Source of the DNA: DASSFZ01 sp036514635
Lineage (GTDB): Bacteria > Chloroflexota > Anaerolineae > Fen-1058
Reading direction: 5' to 3'
DNA length: 9,504 bases
Assembly (NCBI GenBank): GCA_036514635.1
Contig: DATBWU010000014.1
Location: 1-9,504, forward strand
This document shows positions 1-6,133 of the stretch, one piece after another (the stretch's first letter is position 1; every line of letters begins with the position of its first letter). Both the position numbers and the translations under genes were made by a program. Under the pieces are notes generated by a model. That model was not told where the DNA came from. It was given only the letters and a program-made list of their open reading frames with translations, and made no database searches.

Positions 1-1
1 T

Positions 2-175
2 ACTCGGTCACCTGATCGACGCGCCGACGGCCTGCCGGTCTGGATCGATCAATCGCTCGCCCGCTTCCAGACGGTGTACGCGGCAGCCGGGCATCCTAAC
101 GCGGTCTTTCCCATCGTGTTTACAAAGTTGGTCGAGATCACGCGCGGGCGTCTGGCCGACGTGACCGGCACCTGA
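2..175 (+). CDS. YbaK/EbsC-family aminoacyl-tRNA deacylase, C-terminal fragment
   Basis: This is the 3' end of a gene that begins before the window; 57 codons are visible, ending in TGA at 173-175. The visible protein aligns by eye with the C-terminus of the YbaK/ProX editing domain: an LPVWID segment, then F-x-T-V-Y, a G-H-P turn, an L-V-E-I helix and a final L-A-D-V. E. coli YbaK has the same spacing from its SP...LP..ID motif to the end. Family members hydrolyse mis-acylated tRNAs such as Cys-tRNA(Pro) in the cytoplasm. The catalytic lysine region lies outside the window, so activity cannot be judged. The last codons contain an 11-base match (161-171) to the left arm of the palindromic repeat found elsewhere in the window, which may be chance. 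The family assignment rests on the short C-terminal pattern only. Confidence 0.6.
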   Translation, partial: TRSPDRRADGLPVWIDQSLARFQTVYAAAGHPNAVFPIVFTKLVEITRGRLADVTGT

Positions 176-183
176 ACAACTGA

Positions 184-215
184 CCCTCTCCGGCGATCCG
201 CTCGCCCCGAGAGGG
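184..215 (+). terminator. weak terminator-like hairpin
   Basis: The 7-base arms CCCTCTC (184-190) and GAGAGGG (209-215) can pair across an 18-base loop just after the YbaK-like stop codon. What follows (CATCTTAT) is only weakly T-rich, so this is at best a weak terminator. It lies just upstream of the phosphofructokinase ribosome binding site and could equally be a leader structure of that gene. Confidence 0.25.
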
Positions 216-238
216 CATCTTATACGGAGAGACGACCT

Positions 239-1405
239 ATGACCATTAAGCGAGTTGCGATACTGACCGGCGGCGGCGACGTGCCCGGCCTGAACCCGTG
301 CATCAAGGCGATTGTGACGCGCGCCGAAGAGGAGGGCTTGCAGGCCGTCGGCATGCGACGCGGCTGGGGCGGCTTTGTCGACATTAACCTGGACGATCCG
401 GAGTCCATCGCCGCCAACGCGCTCGAACTGAATCGCGCGATGGTGCGCACGATCGATCGCACCGGCGGGACGTGGCTGCATACCTCTCGCACGAACCCGG
501 GCAATGTGCGCGAGCGCGAAGTGCCCGAACATCTCAAAGCCAGCGCCGTGCCGGGCAGCAAGGAAGGCCGGCTCGACGTCACGCAGCACGTACTGAAAGT
601 CATCGCGAAGCTCCAGATCGATTGCGTGATCGCGATCGGCGGCGACGATACGCAGAGTTACGCCGTGCGCCTGCACCGCGAAGGCATCCCCGTGCTGTCT
701 ATCCCCAAGACGATGGACAACGACGTCTACGGCACAGACTACTGCATCGGCTTTTCCACGGCGATCACGCGCAGCGTCGACTTCATTCACTCGCTGCGCA
801 CGTCCGCCGGCTCGCACGAGCGCGTCGCCGTGGTCGAACTGTTCGGGCGCAACTGCGGCGAGACCTCGCTGATCGCGGCGTACCTATCCGGCGTAGAGCA
901 CGCGCTGATCTGCGAAGTGCCGTTCGACCCGGAGCGGCTGGCCCGGCTGGTGACCGAGGATAAGCGCCGCAACCCCAGCCACTACGCCATGGTGACGGTG
1001 TCCGAAGGCGCATCGATGATCGAAGGATCGGTCGTCGAATACGGCCAGGAGGATGCCTACGGCCACAAGAAGCTGGGCGGCATCGGCGCGCACACCGGCG
1101 ATGTGCTGAAGAAACTGACCGGCCAGGACATCATTTACCAGCAACTGGCTTATCTGATGCGCAGCGGCGAGCCGGATTCGCTCGACTTGATGGTGGCGTT
1201 GAACTACGCGCACATGGCGATCGACCTGATCACGCAGGAACTGGTCAACCGTATGGTCGTGCTGCGTAACGGTATTTACACCAACGTGCCGATCACGACG
1301 TTGCAGGAAGGCCTGAAGCGTGTGGACGTCGACGCGCTGTACGACGTGGAGAAGTATCGCCCGAAGGTGCGCCACATGGACGGCAAGCCGATGTTCTTGT
1401 ATTAA
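239..1405 (+). CDS. pfp: 6-phosphofructokinase, pyrophosphate-dependent type
   Basis: The 388-residue enzyme phosphorylates fructose 6-phosphate to fructose 1,6-bisphosphate in the cytoplasm. The N-terminus has the phosphofructokinase phosphate-binding loop (TGGGDVPGLN, residues 10-19). Two positions separate ATP and PPi enzymes. Here GGDDT (134-138) has Asp where E. coli PfkA has Gly104, and PKTMDND (156-162) has Lys where PfkA has Gly124. Both are the PPi-type residues, which points to reversible diphosphate-fructose-6-phosphate 1-phosphotransferase (EC 2.7.1.90). Other family blocks are GRNCGETS (203-210), VSEGA (254-258) and YLMRSGEPDSLD near 302. The ATG start is supported by GGAGAG at 226-231, seven bases upstream. 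No clear promoter was seen in the 63-base gap to the upstream gene, so co-transcription is possible. The final stop is six bases from the palindromic repeat shared with the convergent rsmG. Phosphate-donor specificity is inferred from residues. Confidence 0.9.
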   Translation: MTIKRVAILTGGGDVPGLNPCIKAIVTRAEEEGLQAVGMRRGWGGFVDINLDDPESIAANALELNRAMVRTIDRTGGTWLHTSRTNPGNVREREVPEHLKASAVPGSKEGRLDVTQHVLKVIAKLQIDCVIAIGGDDTQSYAVRLHREGIPVLSIPKTMDNDVYGTDYCIGFSTAITRSVDFIHSLRTSAGSHERVAVVELFGRNCGETSLIAAYLSGVEHALICEVPFDPERLARLVTEDKRRNPSHYAMVTVSEGASMIEGSVVEYGQEDAYGHKKLGGIGAHTGDVLKKLTGQDIIYQQLAYLMRSGEPDSLDLMVALNYAHMAIDLITQELVNRMVVLRNGIYTNVPITTLQEGLKRVDVDALYDVEKYRPKVRHMDGKPMFLY

Positions 1406-1410
1406 CCCCC

Positions 1411-1446
1411 CAGGTGACCGGCACTTCAGCAAGTGCCGGTCACCTG
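1411..1446. repeat. palindromic repeat, copy A
   Basis: The arms CAGGTGACCGGCACTT (1411-1426) and AAGTGCCGGTCACCTG (1431-1446) form a perfect 16-bp inverted repeat around the 4-base loop CAGC. It lies between the convergent ends of the phosphofructokinase gene and rsmG, and the rsmG stop codon (1440-1442, minus) is inside its right arm. Neither side has a run of T, so it is not a classical intrinsic terminator, although the stem could stall polymerase or protect 3' ends. A second copy with the same arm core sits at 8887-8927, which argues for a dispersed repeat family rather than a local structure. Confidence 0.85.
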
Positions 1447-2180
1447 ATCGGCCTCCTCTCCGGCATGCCCGCGCGGCGCGGGAATCGATCGGGCGTCGGC
1501 CCGATTTTGTCGATGACGACGATCGCGCGCGCTTCGCTCAGCCCCGGAATCGCTACCGGCGCGATGCGCCGAACGCGACCCCCCAGCGCCGCGATCGCCG
1601 TGCCTGCCTGCTCCACTTCAGTTTCTACATCGCCCGACTTGTGCGCCAGGGCGACCCCACTCACCCGCGTGAAGGGCAACACATACTCGGCCAGCGTGTC
1701 CAGCGCGGCGACCGAGCGCGCCACGGCGACATCGTACTGTTCGCGCTGAAACGAGTCGCGAGCCGCGTCTTCGGCGCGCGCGTTGACGACGGTCACGTGG
1801 CTCAATTCCAGCAACTCGATCACCCGTCGAAGAAAGTCGCACTTCTTACGTGTCGCTTCGAGGAGCGTCACGCGCACATCGGGCCGCGCGATGCCGATAG
1901 GCAGGCCGGGAAAACCCGCGCCACTGCCAACGTCGATGATCCGGGAACCGGGATGCACATCGCACGCGGCCAGCACACTCAACGAATCGAGGAAATGCTT
2001 GCGAGCGATGTCGAGCGGATCGACGATGGCCGTGAGGTTGACGCGCCGATTCCACTCGATCAGTTCGGCGGCGTAACGCTCGAAACGATCGCGCCGATCG
2101 GGTGCGAGGTTCAAGCCGAGCGCGCGTGCGCCATCCTGCACCGCCATGCGAAGCGCATCGAACGGCGCGCGATCAGTCAT
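1440..2180 (-). CDS. rsmG: 16S rRNA (guanine527-N7)-methyltransferase RsmG
   Basis: RsmG (GidB) transfers a methyl group from S-adenosylmethionine to N7 of G527 in 16S rRNA; its loss gives low-level streptomycin resistance in several bacteria. The 246 residues match the usual family length. Visible signatures are WNRRVNLTAI (43-52), HFLDSL (62-67), the SAM-binding loop DVGSGAGFPGLP (83-94), the acidic E108 closing the next strand, ARSVA (154-158), and a C-terminal TP..FPRRAGMP..RPI block. The ATG at 2178-2180 overlaps the kinase stop codon as ATGA. The sequence before it is C-rich with no Shine-Dalgarno match, so translation probably depends on ribosomes finishing the kinase. The stop codon is supplied by the right arm of the palindromic repeat, immediately after the conserved end of the protein. 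Confidence 0.95.
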   Translation of the reverse strand: MTDRAPFDALRMAVQDGARALGLNLAPDRRDRFERYAAELIEWNRRVNLTAIVDPLDIARKHFLDSLSVLAACDVHPGSRIIDVGSGAGFPGLPIGIARPDVRVTLLEATRKKCDFLRRVIELLELSHVTVVNARAEDAARDSFQREQYDVAVARSVAALDTLAEYVLPFTRVSGVALAHKSGDVETEVEQAGTAIAALGGRVRRIAPVAIPGLSEARAIVVIDKIGPTPDRFPRRAGMPERRPIR

Positions 2181-3778
2181 CGCTGGGATTGGGGGGTTGG
2201 GGTAGGTGTTGGCCGCAGAACGAACGTCCTCGGTGGTGGGAGCGTGTTGTCGGGCGCCGGCGCGATAGGCGTCGCTCCCGGCCCGAAGGTCTCGCTGGGT
2301 ATTGGGACGAATTGCGATGTGGGCGTCGGAACAGGCGTATTGGTCGAGATCGGCACTGGCGTCGGAACGGGCGTGTCGGTGGAGTTAGGAACCGGCGTCG
2401 TCAACGGCGGCGGATTGCCCGGCGATTGAGTCGGCACCGGGACCGGCGTGTCGGTGCTGGTCGAGCTGGGTACAGCGGTGGGCCGAGGCGTCGGCGTGCG
2501 CGTGGGCGTCGGCGTGAACGTCGCGCCGGGCGGAGGTGTGCTGGTGATGCTCGGCGCCGGCGTGTCGGTGGGCAGGAACAGCACCACGTTGTTGTCCACC
2601 CAGCCGGTCAGGTCGGTGTCGAACGTGCTCACTTGCAGCCAGGTTCCCTGTTGAGCCAGCAGCGCGACTTCGGTGCCGGCGGCCAGTTGGGCGATGATGC
2701 GCGATGTTCGATCGGGCCGCTCGAACAGATCGGTTGGCGCGATGATACGACCGCGCAGCTGAGGGGTGGCGGTGGGGCTGGGTGTGTAGGTCGGCGTCGG
2801 AAGCGGCGAAGCCGGTTGAGCGAATAAGCCTCGACCGAGTACGATGCTGAAGAAGATAATGGCGGCCACGCCGCCGAGCAGAATCCGGCTTCGGGCCGTG
2901 TGCAGCAGGCGCGGTCGCCAGGCGACAAACGGAAGGCGGCGGCCCTCGAACGCGGCGTCCAGCGCCTCGACGAACTGCTCGATGCTTTGGAAACGATCGG
3001 CCGGATCTTTCGCAGTGGCTTTCTGCAGCACGCGCTCCAGGCTGCGCGGCAGATCGCGCCGCAGCGAGACCAGGCTCGGCAATGCTTCACGGGAGTGCTT
3101 GGCGATCAGGGCGAAGGGTGTGTCGGCCTCGAACGGCAGGCGGCCGGTGAGGAGCTCGAAGAAGATCACGCCCAGCGCGTAAATGTCACTGCGCGGATCG
3201 ACCGTGCCGCCCTGCGCCTGTTCCGGCGCCATGTAGGCCGGCGTGCCGACCATGGACATGCTGGCCGTGTGCAGGGTCGAGCCGATGATCTTCGCCAGTC
3301 CGAAATCGGTCAGCACGACGCGATCCCCGTTCGCCAGGATGACGTTGGTGGGCTTGAGATCGCGGTGAACGACGCCAGCCTTGTGGGCGTAGCGCAGCGC
3401 CGCGCACAACGCATCCAAGATGCGGCGGACTTCGGGCAACGGCAGATGCTCATTGCGCGCGTTCAGTTCCCGCAGCCGATCCTTCAGCGTCGGCCCGGGC
3501 ACGTACTCCATGACGACGTAGGAGTTGAAGTCTTGCAGGCCGGAGTCGAACACTTCGACGATGTTGGGGTGATGGAGTGAGGCCAGTGTGCGCGCTTCGC
3601 GGCGGAAGCGCTCGGTGAAACCGTCCTCGCCGACCAGGAAGGAATGCAGCACCTTCAGCGCCACGACGCGATCCAGTTCGGTATCGACGGCACGATACAC
3701 TTCGGCCATGCCGCCCATGCCGATGAACTCGACGCAGCGATATTTTCCAAGCGTAGCGCCAACCAGGTTGCGGCTCAT
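2177..3778 (-). CDS. membrane Ser/Thr protein kinase with SH3-like domain and Pro/Thr-rich tail
   Basis: This 533-residue Hanks-type kinase starts at the ATG at 3778, chosen because MSRNLVGATLGKY leads straight into the kinase fold; no good Shine-Dalgarno precedes it, and a TTG at 3850 in the same frame overlaps the promoter region. Cytoplasmic kinase domain, about 12-275: glycine loop IGMGGMAEVY (19-28), K42, E61, HRDLKPTN (138-145), DFG (158-160) and GTPAYMAPE (178-186), so all catalytic residues are present. One membrane helix follows at about 299-317. Outside the membrane are a short Pro/Thr linker, an SH3-like domain (about 341-402, ending TGWV..NVV) and a low-complexity Pro/Thr/Ser tail (403-533). 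An external SH3 domain suggests sensing of cell wall or peptides, but the ligand is not visible. The stop overlaps the rsmG start (ATGA), so the two genes form an operon. Confidence 0.92.
   Translation of the reverse strand: MSRNLVGATLGKYRCVEFIGMGGMAEVYRAVDTELDRVVALKVLHSFLVGEDGFTERFRREARTLASLHHPNIVEVFDSGLQDFNSYVVMEYVPGPTLKDRLRELNARNEHLPLPEVRRILDALCAALRYAHKAGVVHRDLKPTNVILANGDRVVLTDFGLAKIIGSTLHTASMSMVGTPAYMAPEQAQGGTVDPRSDIYALGVIFFELLTGRLPFEADTPFALIAKHSREALPSLVSLRRDLPRSLERVLQKATAKDPADRFQSIEQFVEALDAAFEGRRLPFVAWRPRLLHTARSRILLGGVAAIIFFSIVLGRGLFAQPASPLPTPTYTPSPTATPQLRGRIIAPTDLFERPDRTSRIIAQLAAGTEVALLAQQGTWLQVSTFDTDLTGWVDNNVVLFLPTDTPAPSITSTPPPGATFTPTPTRTPTPRPTAVPSSTSTDTPVPVPTQSPGNPPPLTTPVPNSTDTPVPTPVPISTNTPVPTPTSQFVPIPSETFGPGATPIAPAPDNTLPPPRTFVLRPTPTPTPQSQR
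2180..2572 (-). repeat. degenerate Pro/Thr-coding low-complexity repeat
   Basis: The last 131 codons of the kinase are an irregular repeat built on units like TDTPVPTP and TPTPTRTPTP. Near-copies S-T-D-T-P-V-P (residues 441-447), S-T-D-T-P-V-P (466-472) and S-T-N-T-P-V-P (478-484) are easiest to see. On the + strand this appears as G-rich tracts of the GTCGG..CGGGCGT kind. Such tails usually act as extended spacers across the cell envelope and often vary in length between strains. Confidence 0.75.
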
Positions 3779-3830
3779 GGGTCCATTGCAGACGGGCCGA
3801 CCGGGCGTCGGCTTAACCTCCCCCCTAGAT

Positions 3831-3860
3831 ATTATAGCCGCTCTATCCAAATCGGATCAA
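3831..3860 (-). promoter_or_regulatory. promoter of the kinase–rsmG operon
   Basis: Read on the minus strand, a perfect -10 box TATAAT (3831-3836) is preceded at 18 bp by TTGATC (3855-3860), which matches four of six bases of the sigma70-type -35. The predicted start of transcription near 3824 gives a leader of about 46 bases to the ATG at 3778. A purine tract resembling a ribosome binding site (GGGGGAGG, about 3818-3825) lies too far from the ATG and precedes no usable start codon. The adjacent AATTGGAATTGG direct repeat (3859-3870) could be an operator, but this is speculative. Confidence 0.6.
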
Positions 3861-3929
3861 TTGGAATTGGTATGAAGCATCGGCCAGTCATCAGTGCAAG
3901 AGGGTTGCGGTATAATGTGGCCCACCGCC

Positions 3930-3958
3930 TGTTCACGGCGATACTCTTGTGTTATACT
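3930..3958 (+). promoter_or_regulatory. candidate promoter of the 138-residue hypothetical gene
   Basis: An extended -10 element TGTTATACT (3950-3958) lies about 90 bases before the GTG start at 4048, with only a poor -35 match (TGTTCA, 3930-3935) at 17 bp. A second exact TATAAT occurs at 3911-3916, also without a convincing -35. One of the two probably drives the downstream gene, divergently from the kinase promoter. The sequence alone does not decide which. Confidence 0.35.
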
Positions 3959-4047
3959 GCGCCTCGAAAGCGCACCGCGTGGCCGCGTGGAGTATATCCT
4001 GCGGCCTGTGATCGGTTGTGCCTACACTGGTTCTGCGGAGGCGAGCT

Positions 4048-4464
4048 GTGTTTGATCCGACCACGCACTGGTTTTATTCATCCCAAATGCCCAGCGCGGG
4101 CGCGATCGCCGAGAATATGCGTCACGAGTTCTGGGAGATGCACGTGTATGGGGTGTGGTTCACCTGCACGCGCGCAGAGAACCCCTACTCCTTCCGAGGG
4201 CTGTGGGAAGGCAAGCGGTTCGAAGTGGAGATGGTCCCGCGCCAATACCTGATCGTCCGCTCGAAGGAAGAGCTGCCGTGGATCAGCGAGGGCTTTAAGC
4301 GCGCGCTGCGCTTGGTGCCGACGTTCAAGTATCAGGAGCCGGATGGGCGTTATGCCGCAGAGTGGCGCGTGGACGGGCGCGAGGCGCGCTGGCAGGCGAT
4401 GCAGGGTAAGCCGGCGTTTAAGAACTTGAAGCGCCTGGACATGCGTCCGACCGTGTCGGGCTAA
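4048..4464 (+). CDS. hypothetical protein, 138 residues
   Basis: I do not recognise this family. The start is placed at the GTG at 4048 because GGAGG (4037-4041) sits six bases upstream; a GTG at 4018 in the same frame would add ten residues (PTLVLRRRAV) but has no ribosome binding site. The protein is soluble-looking, with no signal peptide or membrane helix, and is rich in Trp, Arg and Glu (for example EFWEMHVYGVWF near 29-40, and KYQEPDGRYAAEW near 98-110). Mixed charged and aromatic strands and a basic C-terminus suggest a small beta-rich fold, possibly binding nucleic acid or another protein, but this is a guess. It has its own promoter region and a strong terminator, so it is transcribed alone, divergently from the kinase. 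Its sequence is compositionally like its neighbours, which argues for a real coding gene. Confidence 0.75.
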   Translation: MFDPTTHWFYSSQMPSAGAIAENMRHEFWEMHVYGVWFTCTRAENPYSFRGLWEGKRFEVEMVPRQYLIVRSKEELPWISEGFKRALRLVPTFKYQEPDGRYAAEWRVDGREARWQAMQGKPAFKNLKRLDMRPTVSG

Positions 4465-4475
4465 AGAACTGCTCC

Positions 4476-4526
4476 AAACCCTCCCGCAGGGTGCAAAGCG
4501 TGAAACCTGCAGGAGGGTTTCTTTAG
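4476..4526. terminator. bidirectional intrinsic terminator between convergent genes
   Basis: The arms AAACCCTCC-C-GCAGG (4476-4490) and CCTGC-A-GGAGGGTTT (4506-4520) pair over 14 bp with one C-A mismatch and a 15-base loop. On the + strand the stem runs into TTTCTTTAG. On the minus strand it is preceded by CTAAAGAAACC and followed by GGTTTGGAG. It sits between the stop codon of the hypothetical gene (4462-4464) and the stop codon of the monooxygenase-like gene (4523-4525) and can serve both, most convincingly the + strand. Confidence 0.8.
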
Positions 4527-4879
4527 GGGATACCTCTCTCGCGAGCGATCTGGCGGGCGGCGAACTTCGCCGCCCGTTTCAATTTCGACGAGTCGATCAG
4601 CACCGTCGTGCTTTCCGCCCAGGGCCTGTCGCGGAACAGCGGCTTCAGGCGCTCCCACACACCGCGAAAGAACGAACTCTGGCGATAGGCTTCCAGGTGG
4701 TCAACGGACTGCCAGTGGCTGATCGTATACAGGTTGCCTTCGCCGCCGGTGTCGATGAGCAATTGCAGGAACAGGCAGCCGGGAAAGGCCCGGATGCGAT
4801 CGCAGGCCTCTTCGTAAATCCGGCGAAACTCCGCCAGTCTCTCCGGCTTGATCTTCATGCACACCAATCGCACGATCAT
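4523..4879 (-). CDS. antibiotic biosynthesis monooxygenase (ABM)-fold protein
   Basis: The 118-residue protein has the features of the ABM / heme-degrading-monooxygenase-like dimeric alpha+beta barrel family. An N-terminal strand MIVRLVCMKIKPE leads to a helix (AEFRRIYEEACDRIRAFPGC), a strand pair, then W-Q-S-V-D-H-L-E-A-Y-R-Q-S, the usual W.s...l.ayr.S block near 56-68, and a helix F..VWERLKPLF. Members include quinol and heme oxygenases and many uncharacterised stress proteins; the substrate cannot be read from sequence. The ATG at 4879 is supported by GGGGAG a few bases upstream and by the family's MI.v start. It lies 97 bases downstream of sdhB in the same direction. A basic extension (KLKRAAKFAARQIARERG) at the C-terminus is not part of the barrel. 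No clear promoter was seen, so read-through from the sdh operon is possible. Confidence 0.75.
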   Translation of the reverse strand: MIVRLVCMKIKPERLAEFRRIYEEACDRIRAFPGCLFLQLLIDTGGEGNLYTISHWQSVDHLEAYRQSSFFRGVWERLKPLFRDRPWAESTTVLIDSSKLKRAAKFAARQIARERGIP

Positions 4880-4976
4880 GATTCTCCCCCCGTGGGTTAG
4901 GTCTGAATCACGCCATTTCGGGGAGATCAAACACGGGTGAGCGCGAGGAGTTACGCGGGCCAGGCAAAAGCCAGGA

Positions 4977-5678
4977 TTATCTGGCCCTGCCCGTCATCAC
5001 GGCCAGCTTCACTTCATTGATGGCGCGGGTCACGTCAATGCCGCGCGGGCAGGCTTCCACGCAGTTGAAGGCGGTGCGGCAGCGCCACACGCCCATCGTG
5101 TCGGCCATGATCTCCAAACGCTCCTCGGGTATTTGATCACGGCTGTCGAAGATGAAGCGGTGCGCCTGGACGATGGCCGCCGGGCCGACGTATTCCCCGT
5201 TCGCCCAAAACATCGGGCACGATGTGGTGCACGCCGCGCACAAGATGCACTTGGTCGTATCGTCGTAGCGAGCGCGATCTTCGGGCGATTGCGGCCGCTC
5301 GCGCGCGCCGGGATCGTCGTCGTTCACTAAATAGGGCATCACCGAGCGATATTTGGCGAAGAACGGTTCCATGTCCACGACCAGGTCTTTGATGATCGGC
5401 AGTCCCAAGAGCGGCTGAACCCTAATCTTTTTCCCCACGTCCTTGATCAGCACTTTGCAGGCCAGCGCGTTGCGCCCGTTGATGCGCATCGCATCTGAAC
5501 CGCAGATGCCGTGCGCGCACGATCGGCGCAGCGTGAGCGCACCGTCCTGATACCACTTCACCTGATGCAGCGCGTCCAGCACGCGATCGGTCTCCTCGGC
5601 CTCGAGGTCGTGCTCGCTCCAATACGGCTTCGCATTCCTCTCCGGATCGAAACGCTGAATTTTCAAATGGACTCTCAT
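4977..5678 (-). CDS. sdhB: succinate dehydrogenase iron-sulfur subunit
   Basis: SdhB passes electrons from the flavin of SdhA through three iron-sulfur clusters to quinone in the membrane anchor. The 233 residues are the usual length. The [2Fe-2S] ligands are C54, C59, D62 and C74; Asp in the third position is also found in E. coli SdhB, so it is not a defect. The [4Fe-4S] and [3Fe-4S] clusters use the ferredoxin-like motifs C144-x2-C147-x2-C150-x3-C154-P and C200-x5-C206-x3-C210-P. The ATG at 5678 is preferred to an earlier in-frame start (5750) because MRVHLKIQRFDP is the normal N-terminus and GAGGAG lies eight bases upstream. The start codon overlaps the stop of the inserted nucleotidyltransferase gene as ATGA. 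Normally sdhB follows sdhA directly; here 540 bases intervene. Confidence 0.95.
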   Translation of the reverse strand: MRVHLKIQRFDPERNAKPYWSEHDLEAEETDRVLDALHQVKWYQDGALTLRRSCAHGICGSDAMRINGRNALACKVLIKDVGKKIRVQPLLGLPIIKDLVVDMEPFFAKYRSVMPYLVNDDDPGARERPQSPEDRARYDDTTKCILCAACTTSCPMFWANGEYVGPAAIVQAHRFIFDSRDQIPEERLEIMADTMGVWRCRTAFNCVEACPRGIDVTRAINEVKLAVMTGRAR

Positions 5679-6133
5679 CGATGTGTCTCCTCGGGTGACT
5701 GTTCCCACTTTGCCCACTGCCAGCCGAAGGTCGTCCGCGTCAAACCCCATTTCGTTTTGGCCTGCTCCACTTCCGCCAACAAGCGGCGATGCCAGCCGTC
5801 TGAATCGTGGAGCGGCACACCATCTTCGATCATCTCAAGGAAGAAGGGTTCGCCACTATGCATTTGCGTCAGCATCTCATCAACGGTCTTGACGACCGGC
5901 TGCACAATTCCATGCGTGCGTTGATAAACTTGCCGCCACGCGATTGGCGCGGCCGTGAGCACGAACACATCTGCGTCGCTGTCTTCGCGAAACTCCCCGC
6001 GCGCGACCGAGCCATACAACAGGATCAGCAATGCGCCCAGGCTCCGAGCATGATCGGCGAAATCTTGGACATGGCGCAGATGCGGATAGTCAAGATAGGT
6101 TCTTTTCGACGAAGTCGAGGATGTACTCGGCAT
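5675..6133 (-). CDS. MNT-type nucleotidyltransferase (MntA-like, HEPN partner)
   Basis: The 152-residue protein is a minimal nucleotidyltransferase of the polymerase-beta superfamily, the class that pairs with HEPN proteins in toxin-antitoxin modules. Its signature is exact: G41-S42, ten residues, then D53-A-D55 (GS-X10-DxD), within LLYGSVARGEF..DSDADVFVL; D85 is a candidate third carboxylate. The C-terminal half with a GLTRT..GW block also looks complete, so the enzyme may be active. In characterised modules MntA adenylylates and silences the HEPN RNase. The start is uncertain: ATG 6133 (MPSTSST...) lies inside the end of the HEPN remnant, ATGs at 6163 and 6172 are alternatives, none has a ribosome binding site, and no usable start lies downstream before the GS motif. 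Translation by coupling to the upstream frame is likely. The stop overlaps the sdhB ATG. It sits between sdhA and sdhB, where no such gene belongs. Confidence 0.85.
   Translation of the reverse strand: MPSTSSTSSKRTYLDYPHLRHVQDFADHARSLGALLILLYGSVARGEFREDSDADVFVLTAAPIAWRQVYQRTHGIVQPVVKTVDEMLTQMHSGEPFFLEMIEDGVPLHDSDGWHRRLLAEVEQAKTKWGLTRTTFGWQWAKWEQSPEETHR
5687..5692 (-). promoter_or_regulatory. ribosome binding site of sdhB within the nucleotidyltransferase gene
   Basis: GAGGAG on the minus strand lies eight bases before the sdhB ATG at 5678 and inside the last codons of the nucleotidyltransferase gene (Glu-Glu). It fixes the sdhB start and shows that sdhB can recruit ribosomes itself, in addition to coupling through the ATGA overlap. 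Confidence 0.65.

Noticed and set aside
8..817. Open frame on the minus strand opposite the phosphofructokinase and the YbaK-like fragment
   Set aside because: It spans two real genes and the gap between them, and its composition is typical of an antisense shadow.
2185..2202. G-run cluster on the + strand that might form a G-quadruplex
   Set aside because: Only three runs of three or more G are separated by loops, and it simply reflects Pro codons of the kinase tail on the other strand.
1320..2429. Long open frame on the + strand across rsmG and the kinase tail
   Set aside because: It is opposite two genes with full family motifs; long antisense frames are expected in GC-rich DNA, and its product is low-complexity with no recognisable domain.
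2180..2572. Repetitive tract that could be mistaken for a CRISPR-like or tandem DNA repeat
   Set aside because: The units are irregular and keep the codon phase of a Pro/Thr-rich protein tail; there are no equal spacers.
4957..4987. Inverted repeat GGGCCAG / CTGGCCC around the sdhB stop codon as an operon terminator
   Set aside because: The arms are only 7 bp with a 17-base loop and one arm is coding; a weak inner hairpin followed by TTTTG exists, but it is not convincing.
5495..5520. Missing third cysteine in the [2Fe-2S] motif of SdhB
   Set aside because: The Asp at residue 62 is at the position where E. coli SdhB also has Asp, so it is a normal variant and not damage.
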